Source: Firmicutes bacterium UBA4874
Lineage (GTDB): Bacteria > Bacillota > Clostridia > Caldicoprobacterales > DTU083
Assembly (NCBI GenBank): GCA_002399435.1
Contig: DHDO01000086.1
Span: forward strand, 21,914 to 30,480
Length of the DNA stretch: 8,567 bases
Reading direction: 5' to 3'
Shown in pieces: positions 1 through 6,241 of this stretch (position 1 is the stretch's first letter; the number at the start of each line of letters is the position of its first letter). A program made the translations under genes and the position numbers. The notes under the pieces are model-generated. The model was not told where the DNA came from. It was given only the letters and a program-made list of their open reading frames with translations, and did no database searches.

Positions 1-72
1 AAAGAAAGATTGGAAAGAAAGATCGGGAAAGATGAAATGAAGTCCACAGAGGGAAAGGAAGGTTGTTTTTCT

Positions 73-1416
73 ATGCAGAAGGAAATATCTTTTGAGGAAT
101 TACGGGAGTTTGAAAACAGTTTTCAGGGCAGCCGCGCCAATCAGGTTGCCATGAATGCCGCGTCCACCAATGGTGTGATCAAGGCAGCGACCAATCCGCT
201 GGTATTTGGAAAAGTGCCGCATAATTTTTCCGTCAGTCTGGAGCAGGGCGATATCACGAATCAGAAGCAGAGCGGCAGATGCTGGATGTTTTCCGCACTG
301 AATACGATGCGGTATCGGATTATCAAAAAGCTGAATCTGAAGACATTTGAATTGTCCCAGAGCTATCCTTTGTTTTATGACAAGCTGGAAAAGGCCAATT
401 ATTTTCTGGAAAGCATCCTGGAAACGATGAAGGAGGAACGGGACGGAAGGCTGATTGCCCATTTGCTGTCTGAACCCATGAATGACGGCGGGCAGTGGGA
501 TATGCTGGTCAACCTTGTGAATAAGTACGGCGTGGTTCCCAAATATGCCATGCCGGAAACGGTCAATTCCGAGAACACAAGGGAAATGGACGGCTTTTTG
601 ACCAAGCTGCTGCGTCAGTATGCCTGTGAACTGCGGGAAGGATTCCAGGCCGGCAAATCCGTGGAAACCCTTCGGGAGAAAAAGAAGGAATATATGAATC
701 ATATCTATACGATTCTTTGTATCTGCCTGGGAGTGCCTCCCAAGTCCTTTGACTTTGAAGCAAGGGGAGAAGACAAGACCTATACCTGCGACAGGAACAT
801 CACGCCGGTGGAGTTTTTCAAAAAATATGTGGATATGGATCTGGAGCAGTATATCAGCCTCATCAACGCTCCTACCGCCGACAAGCCATTTCACAGGACC
901 TATACGGTTTCCTATCTGGGAAATGTGAAGGAAGGCAGACCTGTGAAGTACCTGAACCTGGAACTGGCTCCGATCAAGGCAGCCGCCATTGCACAGCTGA
1001 AGGACAATGAGCCGGTATGGTTTGGCTGCGACGTGGGGCAGAGCAGTCTGGGAAAGAAAGGAATCCTGGATGTGGATGCCGTTCGGGTGAACGATCTGTT
1101 TGGCACGGAGTTTTCCATGAACAAGGCACAGAGACTGGATTACGGAGAAAGTCTTATGACCCATGCCATGGTCTTTATGGGTGTGGACCTGGATGAGAAG
1201 GGAAATCCCACCCGGTGGAGAGTGGAAAACAGCTGGGGGAAAGAGACCGGTAAAGAAGGGTACATGGTCATGAGCGACAAATGGTTTGATGAGTTCGTGT
1301 ATCAGGTTGTTGTGAACAAAAAATATCTGCCGGAAGCCATTCAAAAGGAATGGGAGCAGGAGCCGATTCCCCTGAAGCCCTGGGATCCCATGGGATCTCT
1401 GGCAAAACAGATATGA
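73..1416 (+). CDS. pepC: Aminopeptidase C, bleomycin hydrolase family (peptidase C1B)
   Basis: Cytoplasmic papain-fold cysteine aminopeptidase that removes N-terminal residues from peptides. The family usually forms a hexameric barrel. The 447-residue length is normal for PepC. The catalytic triad is visible: Cys70 in QSGRCWMFSALN with the oxyanion Gln at about position 64, His364 in LMTHAMVFMGVD, and Asn386 in RVENSWGKE. The segment GYMVMSDKWFDEFVYQVVV near the C-terminus is also typical of the family. I chose the ATG at 73 because AGGAAGG lies about 10 nt upstream and MQKEISFEELREFENSF matches the expected N-terminus. An in-frame TTG at 10 would add 21 low-complexity residues without a visible ribosome binding site. 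The promoter lies outside the window. The gene stands alone and is followed by a repeat array and a terminator. The family identification is secure; the substrate range cannot be read from the sequence. Confidence 0.95.
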   Translation: MQKEISFEELREFENSFQGSRANQVAMNAASTNGVIKAATNPLVFGKVPHNFSVSLEQGDITNQKQSGRCWMFSALNTMRYRIIKKLNLKTFELSQSYPLFYDKLEKANYFLESILETMKEERDGRLIAHLLSEPMNDGGQWDMLVNLVNKYGVVPKYAMPETVNSENTREMDGFLTKLLRQYACELREGFQAGKSVETLREKKKEYMNHIYTILCICLGVPPKSFDFEARGEDKTYTCDRNITPVEFFKKYVDMDLEQYISLINAPTADKPFHRTYTVSYLGNVKEGRPVKYLNLELAPIKAAAIAQLKDNEPVWFGCDVGQSSLGKKGILDVDAVRVNDLFGTEFSMNKAQRLDYGESLMTHAMVFMGVDLDEKGNPTRWRVENSWGKETGKEGYMVMSDKWFDEFVYQVVVNKKYLPEAIQKEWEQEPIPLKPWDPMGSLAKQI

Positions 1417-1417
1417 C

Positions 1418-1500
1418 GCTTTGACGAGACAGCTTTGTGAAACAGTTTTATCGAAACAGCTTTGACGAAACAGCTTTGTCGAAACGGCTTTGTCGAATGT
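1418..1500. repeat. Six-copy 14-bp tandem repeat after pepC
   Basis: Six head-to-tail units of consensus GCTTTGTCGAAACA start one base after the pepC stop codon: 1418-1431, 1432-1444 (13 bp, one base lost), 1445-1458, 1459-1472, 1473-1486 and 1487-1500 (last three bases diverged). Units differ by one to three bases. Unit length is not a multiple of three and the array lies between the stop codon and the terminator, so it should be transcribed as 3' UTR but not translated. There are no spacers, so it is not CRISPR. Function is unknown; it may be a simple minisatellite from slippage. Confidence 0.9.
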
Positions 1501-1514
1501 GCCTGCGCAGGCAC
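1499..1514. other. Perfect 16-bp palindrome GTGCCTGCGCAGGCAC
   Basis: A self-complementary 16-mer overlaps the last two bases of the 14-bp repeat array. It could fold as a short GC-rich hairpin in the pepC transcript or bind a dimeric protein as DNA. No T-run follows directly, so it is not itself a terminator. The proper terminator begins 35 bp further on. The palindrome is certain; any role is speculation. Confidence 0.45.
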
Positions 1515-1548
1515 CATCGCCGCAGCTGAAAATGACAGGAAAATCATT

Positions 1549-1590
1549 GACCCGCATCTTTACGCAAGAGGCGGGTCTTTTCATGCTTTT
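1549..1590 (+). terminator. Intrinsic terminator of pepC
   Basis: Stem GACCCGC (1549-1555) pairs with GCGGGTC (1571-1577). An inner stem TCTT/AAGA continues across a single A-G mismatch around the loop TACGC. TTTT follows immediately at 1578-1581, with a second T-run at 1586-1591. This is the only strong terminator downstream of pepC and implies that pepC is transcribed separately from the folate genes. Confidence 0.82.
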
Positions 1591-1919
1591 TATCCTGTGG
1601 ATCTTATTTGGACCCCATGGAGCTGAAAATAAAGTCATATTTGCGGATACCCATACATACTATAAAACAGATAAGCGTTCCTTGTTATTTTGCAGAAATA
1701 CGACTTTTGCATTGAAAGGAAAAAGATATCTGAAAAGTTTTCGTAGAAGGAATGGGAAATTTTTCGGAAATTAGAGGAAATACAAGGAAGAAAGAGAATA
1801 AGTAATTGATTGAAGAGAATTAGAGTAGCGAAGCGGGAGAAGTCGGGATAATTATGGACGGCAGGGGATATGATACCGGATCAATCAGTCAGGTCACGTT
1901 ACATGGGGGAGGGTTTTAT
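1582..1919. other. Intergenic region without a supported gene
   Basis: This stretch is AT- and purine-rich. A reading frame open from 1490 to 1774 crosses the repeat array and the pepC terminator, has no ribosome binding site and resembles no family I know, so I do not call it. Weak promoter-like words occur (TATAAA at 1661-1666, GATAAT at 1847-1852), but neither has a convincing -35 box at the right distance. The promoter of the small gene at 1920 should be somewhere here. Confidence 0.5.
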
Positions 1920-2078
1920 ATGGATGAGAACCAACACTGTGTCACTGCCCTCGTTGAAATATGCAAGGATTTTGTAAATTACCTGAATACCCTGAAGGAA
2001 AAAGGCATTTTGGATGAAGAGGAATACGAACAATATACGAAGAAAAAATACCAGTTCATTCATAAGATGGAAAAATGA
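1920..2078 (+). CDS. Small hypothetical protein, 52 aa
   Basis: I do not recognise a named family. The product begins MDENQHCVTALVEICKDF, continues with YLNTLKEKGILDEEEYEQY and ends in KKKYQFIHKMEK. It is charged and probably all helical: a first amphipathic helix, a short turn with Gly, then an acidic helix running into a basic C-terminus. There is no signal peptide or membrane segment. The ATG at 1920 has a strong ribosome binding site, GGGGGAGGG (1905-1913), six bases upstream. An earlier in-frame ATG at 1854 would add 22 residues but lacks such a site. The stop codon lies within a hairpin terminator, which favours a real, compact single-gene transcript. The role cannot be inferred from its neighbours. 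Confidence 0.65.
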   Translation: MDENQHCVTALVEICKDFVNYLNTLKEKGILDEEEYEQYTKKKYQFIHKMEK

Positions 2079-2106
2079 CCGGACTCTCGGCCATTTTTCC
2101 TTTTTT
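2071..2106 (+). terminator. Intrinsic terminator overlapping the stop of the small gene
   Basis: AAAAATG (2071-2077) pairs with CATTTTT (2092-2098), and CCG (2079-2081) with CGG (2088-2090) around the loop GACTCT. One A-C mismatch separates the two stem parts. The T-rich tail is TTTTTCCTTTTTT. The TGA stop at 2076-2078 is inside the left arm. Read from the other strand the mismatch becomes a G-U pair, so the element could work in both directions, but no convergent gene is present. Confidence 0.75.
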
Positions 2107-2184
2107 CTGCATGCTTGTTTCTTTTCCCTGTTCTCATTTTTGTCCCTTGGCGCTATCATCATGGAAGGGCAGCGGCTATTTTTG

Positions 2185-2190
2185 TATAAT
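2185..2190 (+). promoter_or_regulatory. Probable -10 box of the fhs-fchA-folD operon
   Basis: A perfect TATAAT, preceded directly by TG, lies 37 bp before the fhs start codon and after the upstream terminator. No good -35 hexamer is seen 16-18 bp upstream; the bases there read roughly TGGAAG. Initiation near 2197 would give a leader of about 30 nt, too short for a folate riboswitch. The ribosome binding site AGGGAGG follows at 2214-2220. Confidence 0.6.
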
Positions 2191-2227
2191 GGTTTAGACA
2201 GGCACTTAAATTCAGGGAGGTTGGGAT

Positions 2228-3979
2228 ATGCAGTATAAAAGCGATATTGAAATCGCGCAAAGTGTGAAGATGAAGCCGATCCGGGAAGTGGCAGCGACCC
2301 TTGGGATCGGGGAGGACGACATGGAACCTTATGGCAAATACAAATGCAAGGTAAACAGCCTGGCTCCTGCGGAGGATGGAATGGGAGACTGCGGTCAGAC
2401 CGGGAACAGCGGTCAGACCGGGAACTGCAGTCAGGCCGGGAACAGCGGACCGGCGGAACATGGCAGGCTGATCCTGGTGACTGCCATCAACCCGACTCCT
2501 GCCGGGGAAGGCAAGACCACCACGACCATCGGGCTTGGGGATGCCCTGCGAAAGCTGGGCAAAAAGGTTGTCCTGGCCATCCGGGAGCCGTCCCTGGGTC
2601 CGGTGTTCGGCATAAAGGGAGGAGCTGCCGGAGGAGGATATGCCCAGGTCGTTCCCATGGAGGACATCAATCTGCACTTTACCGGGGACATGCATGCCAT
2701 CAGTGCTGCCAATAACCTCCTGGCAGCCATGTTGGACAACCATATCTATCAGGGAAATGAACTGGGTCTGGATGTGCGGAAGATTACCTGGAAACGCTGT
2801 ATGGATATGAACGACCGGCAGCTTCGGTTTATCACGGACGGACTGGGCGGCAGGACCAACGGGGTTCCCCGGGAAGACGGATTTGACATCACGGCCGCAT
2901 CGGAGATTATGGCAATCCTGTGTCTGTCCAGAGACATGGAGGATCTGAAGGCCCGGCTGGGGAAAATCGTGGTAGGCTATACAAGGGACGATCAGCCTGT
3001 TACGGCAGGGCAGCTGAAAGCGGAAGGGGCCATGGCAGCTCTGCTCCGGGATGCGATAAAACCTAACCTGGTTCAGACACTGGAGCATACCCCGGCCTTT
3101 GTTCACGGCGGGCCGTTTGCCAATATTGCCCATGGCTGCAGCAGTATCGCGGCAACCCGGATGGCGATGCAGCTGGGGGATTATACCGTGACGGAAGCCG
3201 GTTTCGGCGCGGATCTGGGGGCGGAAAAGTTCCTGGATATCAAATGCCGTATGGGCGGTCTGAAGCCGTCTGCCGTCGTCATTGTGGCTACGGTTCGGGC
3301 CCTGAAGCTGCATGGAGGGGCACGGAAGGACGCTTTGGGGAAAGAAAACCTCAGCGCATTGGAAAAGGGAATTCCCAATTTGCTCAAGCATATTGAGAAC
3401 ATTACAGTGAAGTTTGGCCTGCCGGCGGTGGTGGCCGTCAACCGTTTCCCCACGGATACGGAGGCGGAGCTCCGCTTTGTGGAGGATCAGTGCAGGAAGC
3501 GGAAGGTCGCTGTGGCTTTGTCGGAAGTCTGGGCAAAGGGAGGAGAAGGAGGCATCCAGCTGGCAAGGGAGGTACTCCGGCTGGCAGATGGGAAAGGCAG
3601 CAACGGGTTCCACTTTCTCTATCCGGATGAAATGCCGCTGAGGGGGAAGATGGAAACCATTGCCGGAGAGATCTACGGAGCGGACGGTGTGGACTATACC
3701 CCCGCAGCCCAAAAGGAAATCGACCGGCTGGAATCCCTGGGATTTGGCAGGCTTCCTGTCTGCATTGCCAAGACGCAGTACTCCCTTTCGGACGATGCGA
3801 AGAAACTGGGCCGTCCGGAGGGATTCCACATTACTGTCCGGAATGTAAAGGTATCCGCAGGAGCCGGCTTTGTCGTAGCACTGACCGGGGACATCATGAC
3901 CATGCCCGGGCTGTCCCGGGTGCCGGCAGCGGAGAAGATCGACGTCAGCCCTGCAGGGGTGATTTCCGGTTTGTTCTGA
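2228..3979 (+). CDS. fhs: Formate-tetrahydrofolate ligase (formyl-THF synthetase)
   Basis: Cytoplasmic ATP-dependent enzyme that joins formate to tetrahydrofolate, giving 10-formyl-THF. This is the entry step of the Wood-Ljungdahl methyl branch and a source of C1 units for purines. Family signatures are plain: the N-terminal [17 protein letters not shown], the P-loop [11 protein letters not shown] at about 90-100, [19 protein letters not shown] at about 119-137, [36 protein letters not shown], and [13 protein letters not shown]. At 583 residues it is longer than the usual roughly 556. The excess lies between residues 46 and 79, where the normal short linker before the P-loop is replaced by a Gly/Asn/Gln-rich segment containing three hexapeptide repeats. 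The reading frame is intact throughout and motifs on both sides are complete, so the enzyme is probably active. AGGGAGG lies 7 nt before the ATG. First gene of the operon with fchA and folD. Confidence 0.97.
   Translation: MQYKSDIEIAQSVKMKPIREVAATLGIGEDDMEPYGKYKCKVNSLAPAEDGMGDCGQTGNSGQTGNCSQAGNSGPAEHGRLILVTAINPTPAGEGKTTTTIGLGDALRKLGKKVVLAIREPSLGPVFGIKGGAAGGGYAQVVPMEDINLHFTGDMHAISAANNLLAAMLDNHIYQGNELGLDVRKITWKRCMDMNDRQLRFITDGLGGRTNGVPREDGFDITAASEIMAILCLSRDMEDLKARLGKIVVGYTRDDQPVTAGQLKAEGAMAALLRDAIKPNLVQTLEHTPAFVHGGPFANIAHGCSSIAATRMAMQLGDYTVTEAGFGADLGAEKFLDIKCRMGGLKPSAVVIVATVRALKLHGGARKDALGKENLSALEKGIPNLLKHIENITVKFGLPAVVAVNRFPTDTEAELRFVEDQCRKRKVAVALSEVWAKGGEGGIQLAREVLRLADGKGSNGFHFLYPDEMPLRGKMETIAGEIYGADGVDYTPAAQKEIDRLESLGFGRLPVCIAKTQYSLSDDAKKLGRPEGFHITVRNVKVSAGAGFVVALTGDIMTMPGLSRVPAAEKIDVSPAGVISGLF
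2393..2446 (+). repeat. Three in-frame 18-bp tandem repeats inside fhs
   Basis: Three contiguous copies of GGTCAGACCGGGAACAGC lie at 2393-2410, 2411-2428 and 2429-2446. The second copy differs by one base and the third by two. They encode [12 protein letters not shown] and SQAGNS at residues 56-73 of Fhs, about 17 residues before the P-loop. Being a multiple of three, expansion or contraction keeps the frame. Known Fhs proteins have a shorter linker here, so this is a lineage-specific insertion, probably made by slippage. Confidence 0.93.
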
Positions 3980-4011
3980 TCAAAAATATATTTTCAGGAG
4001 GGGACACGGTC

Positions 4012-4638
4012 ATGATGGAGAAAAGCTGCAGGGAATTCCTCGATATGCTGGCCTCCCGGGCACCGGTTCCGGGAGGAGGCGGCGCTTCCGCCCTGGCAGG
4101 TGCTCTGGGCATGGCTTTGGGCAGCATGGTGGGAAACCTGACGTTGAATAAGAAAAAATATGAAAATGTGCAGGATGATATTCAGGGCATCCTTGGCAGG
4201 GCGAGTGCCCTGCAGCAGGAGCTGCTTGTCCTGGTGGAAAAGGATGCGGAGGTTTTTGCACCGCTTGCGAGGGTGTATGGTCTTCCCAAAGGAACAGAGG
4301 AAGAAAAGAAAATCCGGAAGGAAGAAATGGAAGCCGCATTGGGGAATGCGTGCAGTGTTCCCATGAAAATCATGGAAAAATGTCTGGAATGCATCGATCT
4401 GCATGAGGAATTGTCCGAAAAGGGAACCAAAATGGCCATCAGTGATATCGGCGTAGGCGTACTGCTCTGCAAATCGGCCCTGATGGGTGCGCAGCTGAAC
4501 GTGCAGATCAATACTTCCTCCATGAGGAACAGGACCTGTGCGGAAGAGCTGAATGCCAGGGCGGCCCGGATGATGGAGTCCGGCGTCCGAAAAGCAGATC
4601 TGGTTTATCAGGGAGTGGAGAAACGGATTGCCGGCTGA
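4012..4638 (+). CDS. fchA: Methenyl-THF cyclohydrolase (FchA, FTCD C-terminal / cyclodeaminase family)
   Basis: Predicted to convert 10-formyl-THF to 5,10-methenyl-THF and water in the cytoplasm. The 208 residues match the usual length of free-standing members of the cyclodeaminase/cyclohydrolase family. Visible marks are the Gly-rich APVPGGGGASALAGALGMAL at about 17-36, the charged helical middle (LVEKDAEVFAPLARVYGLPK), and KMAISDIGVGVLLCKSALMGAQ followed by LNVQIN near the C-terminus. AGGAGGGG at 3995-4002 lies 8 nt before the first of two adjacent ATGs. The gap from fhs is 32 bp and to folD 22 bp, so the three are one operon. The family also contains formimino-THF cyclodeaminase (serving His or purine breakdown). 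The position between fhs and folD favours cyclohydrolase, but deaminase activity is not excluded. Confidence 0.9.
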   Translation: MMEKSCREFLDMLASRAPVPGGGGASALAGALGMALGSMVGNLTLNKKKYENVQDDIQGILGRASALQQELLVLVEKDAEVFAPLARVYGLPKGTEEEKKIRKEEMEAALGNACSVPMKIMEKCLECIDLHEELSEKGTKMAISDIGVGVLLCKSALMGAQLNVQINTSSMRNRTCAEELNARAARMMESGVRKADLVYQGVEKRIAG

Positions 4639-4660
4639 CCGGTGTAGAGGAGGGAGCGCA

Positions 4661-5515
4661 GTGATTCTGAAAGGTTCTGAGGTATCCCGGGCCATGAAGG
4701 ACCGGGCGGCATCCGATGTGGACAGGCTGAAGAGAAAAGGGGTTCTTCCTCATCTGGCGCTGGTCCGTCTGGGAGATCGGCCGGATGACCGGACCTATGA
4801 GCGGTCCGCCATAAAAAAATGTGAAGGATGGGGCATCCGGTGGTCCGTTTTTTCTTATCCGGAAGACACATCCCAGGAGGAATTGATCCGGGAAATCAAA
4901 AAGCTCAATCAGGATGCATCCATTCACGGGATTCTGGTTTTCCGGCCCTTGCCCCGGCACATCCGGGAAGACGCCGTTCAATATGCCATGGATCCTGAAA
5001 AGGATGTGGACTGCTTCAGCCCCATTAATGTGGCGAAGGTTTTTGAAGGGGACAGCAGTGGATTTGCACCCTGCACGCCGGAGGCGGTGCTGGAGATCCT
5101 TGATTTTTACCGGATCCCCATAGAGGGGAAAAATATTGTGGTCGTGGGCAGGAGCATGGTGGTGGGAAGACCAGTTGCCATGCTGCTGCTTCAGAGACAT
5201 GGTACGGTCACCATCTGCCACACCCGGACAGCGAACCGGGCGGAGATTTGCCGGAATGCCGAAATTCTTGTGGCGGCAGCCGGCAGGCCCGGCCTCATTA
5301 CGCCGGACGATGTCGGGCAGGGAGCAGTTGTGATAGATGTGGGGACCAATGTGGATGAAAAAGGGAATCTCTGCGGAGATGTTCGCTTTGACGAAGTACG
5401 CGCAAAAGCGGGATATCTCACCCCGGTGCCGGGAGGAGTGGGCACGGTTACCACCTCGGTCCTGGCAAGGCATGTTGTCCAGGCTGCAATGAGGGCTTGT
5501 GGCGAAAGTCAGTAA
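4661..5515 (+). CDS. folD: Methylene-THF dehydrogenase, FolD family, probably dehydrogenase only
   Basis: Cytoplasmic enzyme interconverting 5,10-methenyl-THF and 5,10-methylene-THF with NAD(P)H. The 284 residues fit FolD. Seen are the Rossmann signature NIVVVGRSMVVGRPVAMLLL at about 158-177, CHTRT, PEKDVD (Asp117, equal to Asp125 of human MTHFD1), PCTPEAVLEIL, DVGTNVDEKG and the C-terminal TPVPGGVGTVTT, where bifunctional enzymes usually have GPMT. A gap-free comparison by eye with human MTHFD1 puts Ala50 at catalytic Lys56 and Phe94 at Gln100 (GILVFRPLP instead of GxLVQLPL). Both residues are needed for cyclohydrolase, so that activity is probably lost and supplied by FchA next door. The start is the GTG at 4661, with AGGAGGG at 4648-4654. 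A TTG at 4628 would overlap fchA. Cofactor preference cannot be decided by eye. Last gene of the operon. Confidence 0.93.
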   Translation: MILKGSEVSRAMKDRAASDVDRLKRKGVLPHLALVRLGDRPDDRTYERSAIKKCEGWGIRWSVFSYPEDTSQEELIREIKKLNQDASIHGILVFRPLPRHIREDAVQYAMDPEKDVDCFSPINVAKVFEGDSSGFAPCTPEAVLEILDFYRIPIEGKNIVVVGRSMVVGRPVAMLLLQRHGTVTICHTRTANRAEICRNAEILVAAAGRPGLITPDDVGQGAVVIDVGTNVDEKGNLCGDVRFDEVRAKAGYLTPVPGGVGTVTTSVLARHVVQAAMRACGESQ

Positions 5516-5531
5516 CTGCAATGGAAGGCAA

Positions 5532-5597
5532 ATGAGCCACAAATGGTTGATCGCCATTGATGGAACACAAAGATTTTATCGGTACTGGCAATGGGGC
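5532..5597 (+). pseudogene. Possible transposase fragment
   Basis: This frame reads MSHKWLIAIDGTQRFYRYWQ and then WG before a TGA at 5598-5600. WLIAIDGTQ followed by an aromatic/basic stretch resembles the segment around the first catalytic Asp of some DDE transposases (ISNCY-like, from memory). Only about 22 codons remain, immediately downstream of folD and ending inside the 20-bp palindrome. It may be a remnant of an insertion sequence that disturbed this locus. The assignment rests on one short motif and may be chance. Confidence 0.3.
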
Positions 5598-5610
5598 TGA
5601 TCAGCCCCAT
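5591..5610. other. Perfect 20-bp palindrome at the edge of the AT-rich scar
   Basis: ATGGGGCTGATCAGCCCCAT is fully self-complementary. It sits between the transposase-like fragment and the broken permease: its last base begins the TAA (5610-5612) that closes the permease frame. A second smaller hairpin, CGTTA-CGC-TAACG (5621-5633), follows. There is no T-run, so it is not a standard intrinsic terminator, though it could slow polymerase after folD. It could equally be a junction or end of a lost mobile element. Confidence 0.7.
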
Positions 5611-5612
5611 AA

Positions 5613-6083
5613 CAGTCATTCGTTACGCTAACGGTAATTATTGTGCCAAACATTTTGTTTTATGGAGTAGAGGGTTGGAATCTTCCTGTCCAGTTACTGG
5701 ATACTACAATACTATACGATTGGAACTTCCTTGGACTTGTGCTGGTCAGATGTGCAATGAGCATAATGGCTGCACTGTCTTTTGCATCTGTAAGTTTATT
5801 GGTGTCTGTTATCAGTAAGAAGACCTATATAGTGAACGTTATCATGTTAATGATTATCATTATTTGCTTTTTGATACCTGACATAAGATCAAGACTTTTT
5901 ACTCAAATAGCAATGTTGTTACCTGCTCAAATAAATGGTGCCTTATATTACTCTTATATAAGTTATAATATATTGGGTCAAATATGTAACGTTTATACAG
6001 TTGGATTCATAGTTCACTGTATTTTAGCGATCGTGCTATTTTTATCAGCAAGAGGTGTGTTCCGTCATCAGGAAATCAAGTAA
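5613..6083 (+). pseudogene. ABC-2 type transporter permease, 5'-truncated
   Basis: A continuous frame from 5613 to the stop at 6081-6083 encodes the C-terminal part of an integral membrane protein. It starts inside a hydrophobic stretch (VTLTVIIVPNILF) and has further membrane segments around FLGLVLVRCAMSIMAALSF, YIVNVIMLMIIIICFLIP and GFIVHCILAIVLFLSARGVF. The layout resembles the C-terminal half of ABC-2 permeases, as in bacitracin or lantibiotic export and immunity systems. The hydrophobic frame begins upstream of the first plausible start (GTG at 5643), which has no good ribosome binding site, so the 5' half is missing rather than the gene being short. Base composition is clearly AT-richer than the flanks, suggesting transferred DNA. 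The specific substrate is unknown. Confidence 0.65.
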
Positions 6084-6107
6084 CATGTTTTATTGAGGAG
6101 GATATTT

Positions 6108-6233
6108 ATTATCCAAACTATATATCTAACTAAATGCATAGCTTATCATAGCAATAAAAGAATACTTTAAAATATTAATCAATAGCTGCCGTATGTCGAA
6201 TATAGCTTTAGTCCGTATAGTCGTTTGTGGAAT
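6108..6233 (+). pseudogene. Decayed N-terminus of an ABC transporter ATP-binding protein (tentative)
   Basis: GAGGAGGA (6095-6102) lies six bases before ATT at 6108, where an ATG would be expected. The frame then reads IIQTIYLTKCIAYHSNKRIL, stop (TAA at 6168), NINQ, stop (TAG at 6183), LP. ABC ATPases often begin with an xQTxxLTK segment and continue KxxLKNINLxLPKG before the Walker A loop. The first stop falls where Lys (AAA) is expected, a single base away. The Walker A region is not recognisable afterwards. Position directly after a permease fits a former permease-ATPase pair. The resemblance is short and judged by eye. Confidence 0.35.
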
Positions 6234-6241
6234 TGATTAAT
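6174..6241. repeat. 10-bp inverted repeat flanking 48 bp
   Basis: ATTAATCAAT (6174-6183) and ATTGATTAAT (6232-6241) are exact reverse complements. Between them are two near-copies of a short direct repeat, CCGTATGTCG (6189-6198) and CCGTATAGTCG (6213-6223). The right arm contains the -35 box proposed for ddh. It could be the footprint of a small element, an operator pair or coincidence in AT-rich DNA. Confidence 0.55.

Noticed and set aside
1418..1500. CRISPR array
   Set aside because: The units are 14 bp, contiguous and without spacers, so this is a plain tandem repeat.
100..1638. Long minus-strand open frame opposite pepC
   Set aside because: It is a shadow: pepC has full family motifs and a proper start on the + strand, and the antisense frame resembles no protein family and runs through the repeat array and the terminator.
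1640..1666. Promoter TTGCGG...TATAAA
   Set aside because: The spacing is only 14 bp, outside the workable range, and no gene starts within a sensible distance.
1490..1774. 94-codon + strand frame after pepC with a hydrophobic stretch
   Set aside because: It begins with TTG inside the tandem repeat, crosses a strong terminator and has no ribosome binding site. The hydrophobic stretch comes from the T-rich terminator tail.
2107..2227. THF riboswitch upstream of fhs
   Set aside because: The predicted transcript leader is only about 30 nt and no conserved pseudoknot or junction is visible.
2159..3829. Long minus-strand open frame opposite fhs
   Set aside because: It mirrors fhs codon bias, has no family features, and its AVPGLT repeats are only the antisense of the 18-bp repeat.
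4508..5557. Minus-strand open frame opposite folD
   Set aside because: Antisense shadow of folD with no recognisable motif and no convincing ribosome binding site.
5591..5818. 75-codon + strand frame starting in the 20-bp palindrome
   Set aside because: It overlaps the permease fragment in another frame. The composition (Cys/Trp/Tyr scattered) looks random, and the start ATG is just the palindrome end.
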